Assembly (NCBI GenBank): GCA_016192455.1
Contig: JACPUC010000017.1
Coordinates: 1-64,000, forward strand
Direction of reading: 5' to 3'
DNA length: 64,000 bases
DNA from: Candidatus Tectimicrobiota bacterium
GTDB lineage: Bacteria; JACPUC01
Positions 51,421-59,646 of this stretch are shown here, in pieces. Every line of letters begins with the position of its first letter. Within the stretch, counting starts at the first letter, position 1. The position numbers and the translations under genes are program-made. The notes under the pieces were generated by a model. That model saw only the letters and a list, made by a program, of their open reading frames with translations. It did not search any database and had not been told where the DNA came from.

Positions 51421-54213
51421 ATGCGTCGTCGCTCAGCCATGTTGAGGCACCCAGCCCTTGCCGCGCTGCTCGTCTTCGCGCTCAGCGCCGCCGTCTACCT
51501 GCCGACGCTCGGCTACCCCTTCACGAACTGGGATGACCTCCTCCTGGTCACGGAGAATCCGCTCATCCGCGATCTCAGCGCGCGGAATTTCCGCGACATC
51601 TTCACCTCCACCTACGCCCACGACTACTGGCCGCTGAGCCTGGCGTCGTTGGCGCTCGACCGGCTGCTCTGGGGCTTCAACCCGGCGGGCTACCACCTGA
51701 CGAACCTCATCCTGCACGGCGTCAACGCCGCGCTCGTCTACCTCCTCCTCGTGCGCCTCACCGGCACGGGCGTGGCCGCCCTTCTCGGGGCCCTCTGGTT
51801 TGGTCTGCACCCCCTGCATGTCGAGTCGGTTGCCTGGGTGGCGGAGCGCAAGAACGTCCTCTCGCAGGTCTTGGTGCTGGCAGCGGTGCTCGCCTACCTG
51901 CGCGCTGGGGCCCTCGGGACGGCAGCCGGAAACGGTACGCGGCGGGGCGCGTACCTCGCCTCGCTCGCCCTCTTCGCCGGCGCGCTGCTGTCGAAAACGA
52001 GCACCGTGGTCCTGCCGGCGATCCTCGTTGCCCTCCACCTCTGCCTGGGACGGCCGCGCCTCGTGCTGACGCTGCCGCACTTCGTCCTCGCCGCCCTGGG
52101 CTCCCTGGTGACGCTTCTTTCAAAGGCGGAGTTCGTGCAGACCTACCCCGCCGGCGGCTTCGCGGCCGCCCTCCTGACGCTGCCGACGCTCCTTTCGGCC
52201 TACGTCGCCAAGCTGCTCTTTCCGGTTCAGCTTAATGCCTTCTACGACTTCATCCCGGTGCGCGGCCCGGCAACGGTGAAGTTCTGGATCGCGTTGGCGT
52301 TCCTCGCCGCGGTCGCCCTCCTCATGCGCTCGCTGTGGCGCTGGGAGCGCCGCGCTCTCTTCGGCCTCGCGTGGCTCTTCCTGGCGTTCCTGCCGGTGTT
52401 GAACCTCGTGCCGTTTCCGATCCTCTTCGCCGAGCGCTTCGCCTACCTGCCCTCGGTGGGTCTGGCGATCTTCGGGGTGTGCGTTGGCTCGCGCCTGACC
52501 GGCGCCGTCGCGCCTCTGGCGCCCACGCCGGCGGCCGCGCACGCGGCGACGAGGGGAAGCGACGCCGGGCTTCCTTCGGCAGCGGCCCGGACGGCGGGCG
52601 GCCTGCTGCGTCGGGCGGTTCCCGGCGGCGCCGCCGTGTGCCTGGCGCTCCTGGGCGCCCTGACCCTCAGCCGCGGCCGCGTGTGGGCTGACAGTATGAG
52701 CCTCTGGCGGGACGTCATCCGCAAGTCGCCGCGCCTCAGCGTGCCGCACCACAACCTCGGCGCCGACTACCGGCAACGCGGTCAGCAGAATCGCGCGGCG
52801 GCGGAGTACCTGACGGCGCTCGCCCTCGATCCGGGCCATCCCGAGTCGCAGATGAACCTCGGCAACCTCGACCTCGATGCCGGCCGCCTGGACCGCGCCG
52901 TGCTGCGCTACCAGCGTGAGCTTAGCCGCGTGCCGCGCTCCTCCATGGCCCGCAGCAACCTCGGCGTGGCATACACCCGCAAGGGGCTGCCCGCGCGCGC
53001 CGCGGCCGCCTTCGAGCGCGCCCAGGCCCTCTACCCTCGCGATCCCCGCCTGCTCGTCAAGCTCGGCAACGCCTACGCGCAGCAGCGCCGCTACCACCTC
53101 GCCCTCCTGCGGCTTCAGGAGGCGCTGCGGCGCAGCCCGCGGCTCCTCGGGAACGACGCCGAGCTGGCGAACCTCCTCGGCACGATCTACGGTCGCCTCG
53201 GTGAAGTGCGACGGGCTGCCGCCTTCCACACGCGGGCGCTGCAACGCGACCCGATGCTGCCGGCGGGTTTCATCAACCTTGCGAACGCCTTCGATGCCCT
53301 CCGGCAGCGCGATCGCGCCCTGCATGCCGCCCAGGCGGCAGCCGCGCTGGCTCCTAACCAGACCGAGGCCCTCACCAATCTGGGGGCCCTCCTCGTCGAG
53401 GTGGGGCGCCCCCTGCGGGCGGAGCGCTTCCTGCGCGCCGGCTTGCGCCGCGCCCCCGGCACCGCCAAGGCTCGCCTGGCCCTGGCGCGCGCCTTCCAGG
53501 AGGCGGGTCGCTCGGAGAGGGCCATGCTGGCCGTGAAGACGGAGCTGCGCGGCGATCCCCGCCTTGTGGGCGGCTGGACCCAGCTCGGCGATCTCTACGC
53601 GGCGCGACATCGCCCCCGCAAGGCCGCCGCGGCGTATCGTGTCGCCGTGCGCCTCGACGCGGCGGACCCCAGCGCCTGGAATCGCCTTGGCTACCTCTGG
53701 CACCAGCATGGCACGCCCGATCGCGCCGGCGCTGCCTACCTGCAGGCTCTCGCCCTGCTGGCGGGCCCCCTGCGCCACCCGCCGGCGGCGCCGGCCTCAC
53801 GCTCCGCCGGCAGCGCTCAACCGCTCGCGATTCGCGCGAACCAGGTGGCGCGAGCCTGGAGCAACTTCGGCGCCATCGCCGCCAGCCGCGGCCGCGGGGA
53901 TCGCGCCCGCCGGGCCTTGCAGCGGGTCCTCCGCCTGAACCCGGAGTACGAGCCGGCCCACCTCAACCTCGGCTCGCTGCTCAGCCGCCAGGAGCGCTAT
54001 GATGCGGCGCTCCTGCACTTCGCCATGGCCATGCGGCTGAACCGGCGCCGCGCCGAGAGCGCCTTCAACATGGCCAGCATGCTCGAGGCGCGCGGCCAAG
54101 CCCGACAAGCGCTGCACTGGTACGAGCACTTCCGCGAGCGCTGGCAGGGCGCGGCGAGCCTGGACAGCGTGGCGGCGCAGAAGATCGCGCAGCTCCGCGC
54201 GCTCCTGGAGTGA
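51421..54213 (+). CDS. TMTC-like GT-C membrane protein with TPR repeats (third paralogue)
   Basis: 930 residues with the same plan as the preceding gene: FTNWDDLLLVTENPLI, DYWPLSLASLALDRLLWGFN, GYHLTNLILHGVNAALVYLL, GLHPLHVESVAWVAERKNVL, a linker, a last membrane helix, VWADSMSLWRDVIRKSPRLS and about 13 TPRs. ATG 51421 follows GAGAGG by seven bases; ATG 51439 is an alternative. It begins 117 bases after the second paralogue. Extra TPRs relative to it lie in the C-terminal half. It converges on cbiX. Confidence 0.88.
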   Translation: MRRRSAMLRHPALAALLVFALSAAVYLPTLGYPFTNWDDLLLVTENPLIRDLSARNFRDIFTSTYAHDYWPLSLASLALDRLLWGFNPAGYHLTNLILHGVNAALVYLLLVRLTGTGVAALLGALWFGLHPLHVESVAWVAERKNVLSQVLVLAAVLAYLRAGALGTAAGNGTRRGAYLASLALFAGALLSKTSTVVLPAILVALHLCLGRPRLVLTLPHFVLAALGSLVTLLSKAEFVQTYPAGGFAAALLTLPTLLSAYVAKLLFPVQLNAFYDFIPVRGPATVKFWIALAFLAAVALLMRSLWRWERRALFGLAWLFLAFLPVLNLVPFPILFAERFAYLPSVGLAIFGVCVGSRLTGAVAPLAPTPAAAHAATRGSDAGLPSAAARTAGGLLRRAVPGGAAVCLALLGALTLSRGRVWADSMSLWRDVIRKSPRLSVPHHNLGADYRQRGQQNRAAAEYLTALALDPGHPESQMNLGNLDLDAGRLDRAVLRYQRELSRVPRSSMARSNLGVAYTRKGLPARAAAAFERAQALYPRDPRLLVKLGNAYAQQRRYHLALLRLQEALRRSPRLLGNDAELANLLGTIYGRLGEVRRAAAFHTRALQRDPMLPAGFINLANAFDALRQRDRALHAAQAAAALAPNQTEALTNLGALLVEVGRPLRAERFLRAGLRRAPGTAKARLALARAFQEAGRSERAMLAVKTELRGDPRLVGGWTQLGDLYAARHRPRKAAAAYRVAVRLDAADPSAWNRLGYLWHQHGTPDRAGAAYLQALALLAGPLRHPPAAPASRSAGSAQPLAIRANQVARAWSNFGAIAASRGRGDRARRALQRVLRLNPEYEPAHLNLGSLLSRQERYDAALLHFAMAMRLNRRRAESAFNMASMLEARGQARQALHWYEHFRERWQGAASLDSVAAQKIAQLRALLE

Positions 54214-54303
54214 GCTGGAGGAACCAGGGAACGCCGGCACGGGGTGGGGAGCCTCGCTCGCGGCTTGCCGCCGTGCCGCGCCGAGGGGCTTCGCGACGGC
54301 GTG

Positions 54304-55095
54304 CTACCTCGCCTCGGGGGAGCCGTCGTCGCGGCTGGACCGCAGGGCGGTGAGGGCTGCCGCGAGGCGCGCGTCGAGCACCTCGAGAACCCTCTCATGG
54401 AGACCGAGGTGCGGGGCGACCACGACCTTGATCCCAGGGAAGCGGGGTGACAGATCGGCAACGGAGTTCCGCAGCCGGGAGAGGAGCCGACCGCTGAACA
54501 GGAGGTAGGGCAGGACCATGACGATCTCCGTGGCGCCGTGCGCAAGAGCTGTAACCGCAACCTCAAGGTCGGGGCGCCCCCTGCCGAGGAGGTGCGGGGC
54601 AACGGCGGCGAAGCGGCGATGCTCGCGGATCAGAACGACGAGGCGCGCGAACTCGCTCCTGGCATCCGGCTCGCTCGAGTCATGCCCGACGACGAGCAGC
54701 GCAGCGCGCTCAGCCCTGGCGGGAATCGCAGCCAGGGCCGCCTCGGCGCGCAAGCAGGCCAGTTGCACCATGGCCGGATGAAGACCTAGTCCGCCCGCCG
54801 CCGCGAAGCGGGTTGTCGGGAAGCTCCGGCGCAGGCGCTCCACCAGCCTGGGGAGGTCATGGGTGAGATGGCCGCCGGAAAAGAGGAAGAGCGGCACGAG
54901 GAGCACCGCCTCGGCTATTCCCGCCAGCACCGCCACCGCTTCCTCCGCGGCAGGCCGCACCAGCCCCAGGTAGGCGTGGGCTAGCACCAGCTCCGGCCGG
55001 CGCTGCCGATACGCCGCGACGAGCTGCTCGAACTCACGCGTCGCCTGAGGATCACGGCTGCCATGCCCAACGAGGAGCACCGCCTCCCGCCCCAT
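54304..55095 (-). CDS. cbiX: Sirohydrochlorin cobalto/ferrochelatase, two-domain CbiX type
   Basis: Inserts Co or Fe into sirohydrochlorin, toward cobalamin or siroheme. The 263 residues are two tandem chelatase domains: AVLLVGHGSRDPQATREFEQ with VPLFLFSGGHLTHDL, and LLVVGHDSSEPDARSEF with LPYLLFSGRLLSR. His is kept in both GH motifs; the first domain also keeps the second His (GGHLTHD) but the second has GRLLSR, so one site is probably active. ATG 55093-55095 follows GGAGG by eight bases. The nearby reductase and methyltransferase suggest the siroheme branch; nrdJ needs B12, so cobalt is also possible. Confidence 0.92.
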   Translation of the reverse strand: MGREAVLLVGHGSRDPQATREFEQLVAAYRQRRPELVLAHAYLGLVRPAAEEAVAVLAGIAEAVLLVPLFLFSGGHLTHDLPRLVERLRRSFPTTRFAAAGGLGLHPAMVQLACLRAEAALAAIPARAERAALLVVGHDSSEPDARSEFARLVVLIREHRRFAAVAPHLLGRGRPDLEVAVTALAHGATEIVMVLPYLLFSGRLLSRLRNSVADLSPRFPGIKVVVAPHLGLHERVLEVLDARLAAALTALRSSRDDGSPEAR

Positions 55096-55222
55096 CGCCC
55101 GCACCTCCTCTCCCGCCCTCCCCTGCGGCTCTGCAGCAGTTCCCCATGAGCCTGCGGCCCACCCGCAAGGTCATGAAAATAAGCGGACACTTCTTGCTCA
55201 GCAGGCTTCCATGCCCTCGACT

Positions 55223-55250
55223 GTAGGGGCGGTTCGCGAACCGCCCCTAC
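55223..55250. repeat. Perfect 28-base palindrome
   Basis: Perfect inverted repeat with 14-base arms GTAGGGGCGGTTCG / CGAACCGCCCCTAC and no loop. This short palindrome type occurs as dispersed intergenic repeats in many unrelated bacterial genomes. Confidence 0.85.
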
Positions 55251-55260
55251 CACCGGGATG

Positions 55261-55420
55261 CAAAGAACCGCGGAGGGAGGCGGATGTCGGTGTGCCTCCG
55301 CGTCCCTCTGTGGTTCCTTCCCCTACCTTCTCCGCGTCCTCTGCGTCTCCGCGGTGTACTCCATTGAACCGTAGAGGGCGCAGAGGGCGCAGAGGTGAAG
55401 GACACCGGCCGCATGACCGT
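55261..55420. repeat. Imperfect inverted repeat block with CTCTGCG tracts
   Basis: First an imperfect hairpin (aagaaccgcggaggga ... tccctctgtggttcctt, 55264-55320), then ctccgcgtcctctgcgtctc opposite gagggcgcagagggcgcag. Such CTCTGCGTC-type tracts are frequent intergenic repeats. Together with 55223-55250 this is a cluster of repeats, not a gene. Confidence 0.6.
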
Positions 55421-55669
55421 CAGCCTCATCATTGCGTAAAATCAACCACTTAGACGCTTATTCTCGAGCCAGGACCGCGCACGCAGCGCCGGCGCAGCGT
55501 CCGACGGCTCCAGGCGGGGGGCGGGGCGTTCTGCCGGCAGCAGCCATCCCAGGCGCCTCCCCTCGCCTCTTGGTTCTCATCCTGCGCGACAAACGATCCG
55601 CCGCTCCATCTGGGAGAACTCTCCTCAGCACCCAAAGTAAGAAGCTAGAGAACTTTTTTAAGAATGATC

Positions 55670-55699
55670 TTGACTAAATCAGTCTTCTTAAGCTATTTT
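55670..55699 (+). promoter_or_regulatory. Candidate promoter of the nitrite/sulfite reductase operon
   Basis: -35 TTGACT (55670-55675) and -10 TATTTT (55694-55699) with an 18-base spacer in an AT-rich island; TATACT at 55700-55705 is an alternative -10. TGACT-N5-AGTCT overlaps the -35 and could be an operator. Confidence 0.45.
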
Positions 55700-55808
55700 T
55701 ATACTAACTTCTTCCAGAGAGATTACGTATCGCTGTTCCCGTCCGCAAGACTAAAATACCGCCTGCGCTGCGTCGCGGCGCACGGCAAGCCTCTGGAGGT
55801 GACGCATC

Positions 55809-57965
55809 ATGAGCTCCGTCGCTACGAAGCAGGGCGCGGCGCCGGGGGTTGTCGAGATCTCCCCCGCAATCGCGCGCGAGATCGAGGTCTTCGAGCTGGA
55901 GGTGGAGCGCTACCGCCGCGGCGCCGTCTCCGAGGAGCAGTTCAAAGCCTTTCGTCTGCAGCAGGGCATCTACGGCCAGCGCCAGGCCGGCGTGCAGATG
56001 GTGCGGGTGAAGATTCCCTCCGGCTGCCTCAACCCCGGGCAGCTCGATCTCCTCGGCTGCCTCGCCACGGCGTACTCCACCGGCATCGCCCACCTGACGA
56101 CACGCCAGGACGTGCAGTACCACTACGTGAAGCTGGAGCACGTGGCGACGATCATGCGGGAGCTGGCGGCGCACGGTCTGACGACGCGGGAGGCCTGCGG
56201 CAACACCATCCGCAACGTCACCTCCTGCCCCGCCGCCGGCGTCTGCCGGGATGAGCTCTTCGACGTGACGCCGCTGGCGCGCGCCGTGTCGGCCCACTTC
56301 CTGCGCAACCCGGTCTGCCAGCAGCTCGGACGCAAGTTCAAGATCAGTTTCAGCGGCTGCGCCGATCACTCCTGCGCCATGGCGATGATGCACGACATCG
56401 GCGTCATCGCCGCCCGCCGCGAGGTCAACGGCAAGGTGGACTATGGCGCCACGGTCTACGTCGGCGGCGGCCTGGGCGCCGTGCCGATGCCGGCGCAGCT
56501 CCTCGAGGCCTTCGTGCCGCTCGAGGAGGTGCTGCCGCTCTTCGAGGCGATCGTGCGCGTCTTCCACAAGTATGGCGAGCGCGCCAACCGCAACAAAGCC
56601 CGCCTGAAGTTCCTCCTGGAGAACCTCGGCATCGAGGCCTTCCGCGCCAAGGTGGCGGAGGAGCGCGCCGCGCTGCGGCCGGAGCCGGAGTGGAACCGGT
56701 TCATCGAGCAGCTCCAGATCAACGAACGGGCGGACGGCCGCTCCGCCTCGAATGGCCATACCTCCAAGGAGGAGCCGTTCAACGGCGCTCCCTACGGCAA
56801 CCCAAGCTACGCCGCCTGGCGGGCGACGAACGTGCGGCCGCAGCGCCAGCCCGGCTTCTCGACCGTCACCCTCTTCCTCGAGCTGGGCGACATCACCGCG
56901 GCGCAGTTCCACGGCCTGGCCGACGCGCTGCGCCGGTTCGACATCGGCGACCTTCGCGCCACCCAGCAGCAGAACTTCCTCTTGCGCTGGGTGCGCAACA
57001 GCGACTTGGGCGCCCTGCGCGCCGCTCTGCAGCCCCTCAACCTGGCGCGGCCCGGCGCCAACACCATCCTGGATGTGACCGCCTGCCCCGGCACCGATAC
57101 CTGCAACCTCGGCATCACCTCCTCGAAGGGCTTGGCGCGTCAGCTCGGAGCGGTCCTCGCCAAGGACGACCTGAAAGATGTGCAGAACCTGCGCATCAAG
57201 GTCAGCGGCTGCCCGAATAGCTGCGGCCAGCACCACCTCGCCAACATCGGCTTCTTCGGCAGCACGCGGCGCAGCGGCGACCACATCGCGCCGACCTACC
57301 AGATGCTCCTGGGCGGACGCAGCGACCGCAACGGCGCGGCGTTCGGGCTCGCCACCCTGAAGCTGCCGGCAAAGAACGTCCCCGCCGCCGTGCGCCGCCT
57401 CCTGGCCCTCTACACGAACGAGCGACAGCCGGGCGAGGAGTTCACGGCGTTCATCGAGCGCATCGGCAAACAGCGCGTCAAGGAGCACCTGGCCGATCTC
57501 GAGGCCCTGCAGCCTTACGGCGAGAGCGCCGACGCGTACACTGACTGGGGTCGGAACGAGGAGTTCAGCCTGAAGGACAAGGGCGTCGGCGAATGCGCCG
57601 GCCAGCTCCTCGGCGAGGTGGAGCTGAAGCTGAACGAGAGCGAGCGCACCATCTTCGAAGCCAACCTCCTTTACGAGCGCCGGGACCTGCGCCGCGCCTA
57701 CGAGCGCGCCGAGGAGGCCATGGCGCTGGCGGCCGAGGCGTTGCTCTCGACGCGCGGCGTCGCGGCAGGCGCAGACGCCAATCTGAAGCACCTCTTCCAC
57801 GGCCACTTCGTGCAACCGGGTCTGGTCTTCGAGACCACCGCCAACTATTTCGTCAAGGCCGGGGCGCTGAACGGCGGCGCGCCGACGCAGCAGGCGGTGC
57901 ACGCCCGCATCGAAGAGGCCACCCTGTTCATCGAAGAGTGCCACACCGCTTACGCACGCATGTAG
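55809..57965 (+). CDS. Siroheme-dependent nitrite/sulfite reductase with C-terminal helical extension
   Basis: Six-electron reductase (nitrite to ammonia or sulfite to sulfide). 718 residues: two ferrodoxin-like plus siroheme half-domains. The second half carries the classic 4Fe-4S/siroheme ligands, C426-x5-C432 (TACPGTDTCN) and C468-x3-C472 (SGCPNSCG). The first half keeps a near-complete set, C140-x5-C146 and C184-x4-C189, where nitrite and sulfite reductases usually have a decayed site. About 125 extra helical residues (590-718, YERRDLRRAYERAEEAMALA) follow. ATG 55809 after CTGGAGGTGACGC. Sulfite versus nitrite cannot be decided. cobA follows, supplying siroheme precursor. Confidence 0.92.
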   Translation: MSSVATKQGAAPGVVEISPAIAREIEVFELEVERYRRGAVSEEQFKAFRLQQGIYGQRQAGVQMVRVKIPSGCLNPGQLDLLGCLATAYSTGIAHLTTRQDVQYHYVKLEHVATIMRELAAHGLTTREACGNTIRNVTSCPAAGVCRDELFDVTPLARAVSAHFLRNPVCQQLGRKFKISFSGCADHSCAMAMMHDIGVIAARREVNGKVDYGATVYVGGGLGAVPMPAQLLEAFVPLEEVLPLFEAIVRVFHKYGERANRNKARLKFLLENLGIEAFRAKVAEERAALRPEPEWNRFIEQLQINERADGRSASNGHTSKEEPFNGAPYGNPSYAAWRATNVRPQRQPGFSTVTLFLELGDITAAQFHGLADALRRFDIGDLRATQQQNFLLRWVRNSDLGALRAALQPLNLARPGANTILDVTACPGTDTCNLGITSSKGLARQLGAVLAKDDLKDVQNLRIKVSGCPNSCGQHHLANIGFFGSTRRSGDHIAPTYQMLLGGRSDRNGAAFGLATLKLPAKNVPAAVRRLLALYTNERQPGEEFTAFIERIGKQRVKEHLADLEALQPYGESADAYTDWGRNEEFSLKDKGVGECAGQLLGEVELKLNESERTIFEANLLYERRDLRRAYERAEEAMALAAEALLSTRGVAAGADANLKHLFHGHFVQPGLVFETTANYFVKAGALNGGAPTQQAVHARIEEATLFIEECHTAYARM

Positions 57966-58051
57966 CCAGGGCGCCAGCCCCAGGGCGCGCAGCACCCGGT
58001 GTGCGTCCCCTCGAACGCCACCCATCACGCGAAACGGATTGGTCCCACGCC

Positions 58052-58945
58052 ATGGAGCATCATCACCAGCACTCCACCTTGAAAGGCCTTGACGGTCCCG
58101 TCGCCCTCCTCAGCCTGCTGCGCAAGGAAGCCGCGACAACCCCCGGCGAAGAGGACGCGGCCCCGGCCCCCGGCATTGTCTCCCTCGTCGGCGCCGGGCC
58201 GGGGGACCCGAAGCTGCTGACCCTGCGCGCCCTCGAGCTGCTGCAGGCGGCGGACGTCATCGCCTACGACGAGCTGGTCCCGCCGGCGATCCTGGCGCTG
58301 GCGTCGCCGGCGGCCGAGCTGCTGCCGGTGGGGCGCCGCTGCGGGGCGGAGCCGCGCCCGTTCCGCCTGCACCCGGCGGTGGCGGCGCGGGCCCACGCGG
58401 GGAAGCGCGTGGTGCGGCTGAAGGCGGGCGACCCCTTCCTCTTCGGGCGCGGCGGCGAGGAGATCGAGGAACTGGTCGCGGAGGGCATCCCCTTCGAGGT
58501 CGTTCCCGGCGTCTCGGCGGCCTTCGGCGCCGCCGCAAGCGCCGGCATCCCCCTGACGCACCGCGACTGCGCCTCCGCCGTCACCTTCACCACCGGCCAC
58601 GGCGCCCACGGCGAGGCGGGCGATCCTGCCGCCTGGCAGCCCGCCGGCGGCGGCACGATCGTCCTTTACATGGTGGCGCGCAAACTGCGGCAGAACGTCC
58701 GCCGCCTCATCGCCGCGGGCCGCTCGCCGGAGACGCCGGCGGCCTACGTTGCCGCGGCCACCACCGCCGAGGAAGTGGTGCTCATCGGGACGCTGGCGGA
58801 CATCGCCGGGCAGGTCGAGGCGCTCGATTCCACGTCCCCCGCGCTGCTCATCGTGGGCGAGGTGGTGCGCCTGCGGCAACAGCCCGCCGCGCGCCGAACA
58901 GAGCGCTCCCCGGCCCTCGCCGCGGCACTGGAGGATCGCGGGTGA
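58052..58945 (+). CDS. cobA: Uroporphyrinogen-III C-methyltransferase
   Basis: SAM-dependent bis-methylation of uroporphyrinogen III to precorrin-2, the entry to siroheme and cobalamin. 297 residues: about 40 N-terminal residues with a His-rich start (MEHHHQHS), then SLVGAGPGDPKLLTLRALEL, AYDELV, RLKAGDPFLFGRGGEE and VVPGVSAAFGAAASAGIPLT. It is a single-domain SUMT, without the dehydrogenase/chelatase of CysG. ATG 58052 lies 86 bases after the reductase. Overlaps the DUF4202 gene by four bases (GTGA). Confidence 0.95.
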   Translation: MEHHHQHSTLKGLDGPVALLSLLRKEAATTPGEEDAAPAPGIVSLVGAGPGDPKLLTLRALELLQAADVIAYDELVPPAILALASPAAELLPVGRRCGAEPRPFRLHPAVAARAHAGKRVVRLKAGDPFLFGRGGEEIEELVAEGIPFEVVPGVSAAFGAAASAGIPLTHRDCASAVTFTTGHGAHGEAGDPAAWQPAGGGTIVLYMVARKLRQNVRRLIAAGRSPETPAAYVAAATTAEEVVLIGTLADIAGQVEALDSTSPALLIVGEVVRLRQQPAARRTERSPALAAALEDRG

Positions 58946-59568
58946 ACGGCACAGCGCGATTGGAGGCGGCGATGGCGCGCTTCGACGCCGCGCATCGCCA
59001 GGACCCGAACGTCGAGGTCTTCGAGGGAGAGCTGCACCCCAAGGAGCTGCTCTACGCCCAGCGGCTCAGCGCCTGGCTGCTGGTGGTGGAACCTGACGCC
59101 TCCGAGATCCTGCGCTTGGCGGCTCGCGCGCAGCACCTCTACCGCTGGCGCATCCCCCGCGCCGACTACCCCATGGATCGCCAGGGATACCTGGCGTGGC
59201 GCGGCCGGCTGGCGATGTTCCACGTGGAACATGCCGCGGAGATCCTGCGCCAGGTCGGCTACGACGAGGCCACGATCGCGCGGGTGCAGGCCCTGGTGCG
59301 CAAGGAAAACCTCAAGCGCGACCCGGAGGCGCAGACCCTCGAGGATGCCGTCTGTCTCCTCTTCCTGGAGCACGAGCTGGGGGCGTTCGCACCGCGCGTG
59401 GGGACCGAGAAGCTGGGGACGATCCTGCGCCAGACCTGGCACAAGATGTCACCCCGCGGCCGCCACCTGGCGCTGGAGCAGCGGCTCCTCCCCGCGGACA
59501 TGGCGCGCGATCTCCTCCCCAAGTCCCTACCAGGGGCTGATGCTCCATCATCCCCCTCCTCTCGATAA
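58942..59568 (+). CDS. DUF4202 protein
   Basis: 208 residues. Family features: RFDAAHRQDPNVEVFEGELH, KELLYAQRLSAWLLVVEPDA, AARAQHLYRWRIPRADYPMD, YDEATIARVQALVRKENLKR, and AVCLLFLEHELGAFA. The conserved His/Asp/Glu (AQHLxRW, FLEHE) suggest a metal-dependent HD-like fold; activity is unknown. Start GTG 58942-58944 overlaps the cobA stop, so the two are translationally coupled and its role is probably tied to the reductase/siroheme operon. Confidence 0.9.
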   Translation: MNGTARLEAAMARFDAAHRQDPNVEVFEGELHPKELLYAQRLSAWLLVVEPDASEILRLAARAQHLYRWRIPRADYPMDRQGYLAWRGRLAMFHVEHAAEILRQVGYDEATIARVQALVRKENLKRDPEAQTLEDAVCLLFLEHELGAFAPRVGTEKLGTILRQTWHKMSPRGRHLALEQRLLPADMARDLLPKSLPGADAPSSPSSR

Positions 59569-59646
59569 CACACTGCGCCTTACCATCACGCTGTTGTCGC
59601 CCGTGACGATCGAGCCCCGGCGCCTTCCTGCCGGCGGGGAAGACCC

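Larger units (their letters stand above)
55096..55808. other. Long intergenic region with palindromic repeats and reductase promoter
   Basis: 713 bases. 55223-55420 carries dispersed-repeat-type palindromes; 55430-55640 is featureless GC-rich sequence; 55640-55760 is AT-rich and includes a candidate promoter. No gene recognised on either strand. Confidence 0.6.

Noticed and set aside
55704-58028. 774-codon minus-strand frame
   Set aside because: Antisense to the siroheme reductase with intact cluster motifs.
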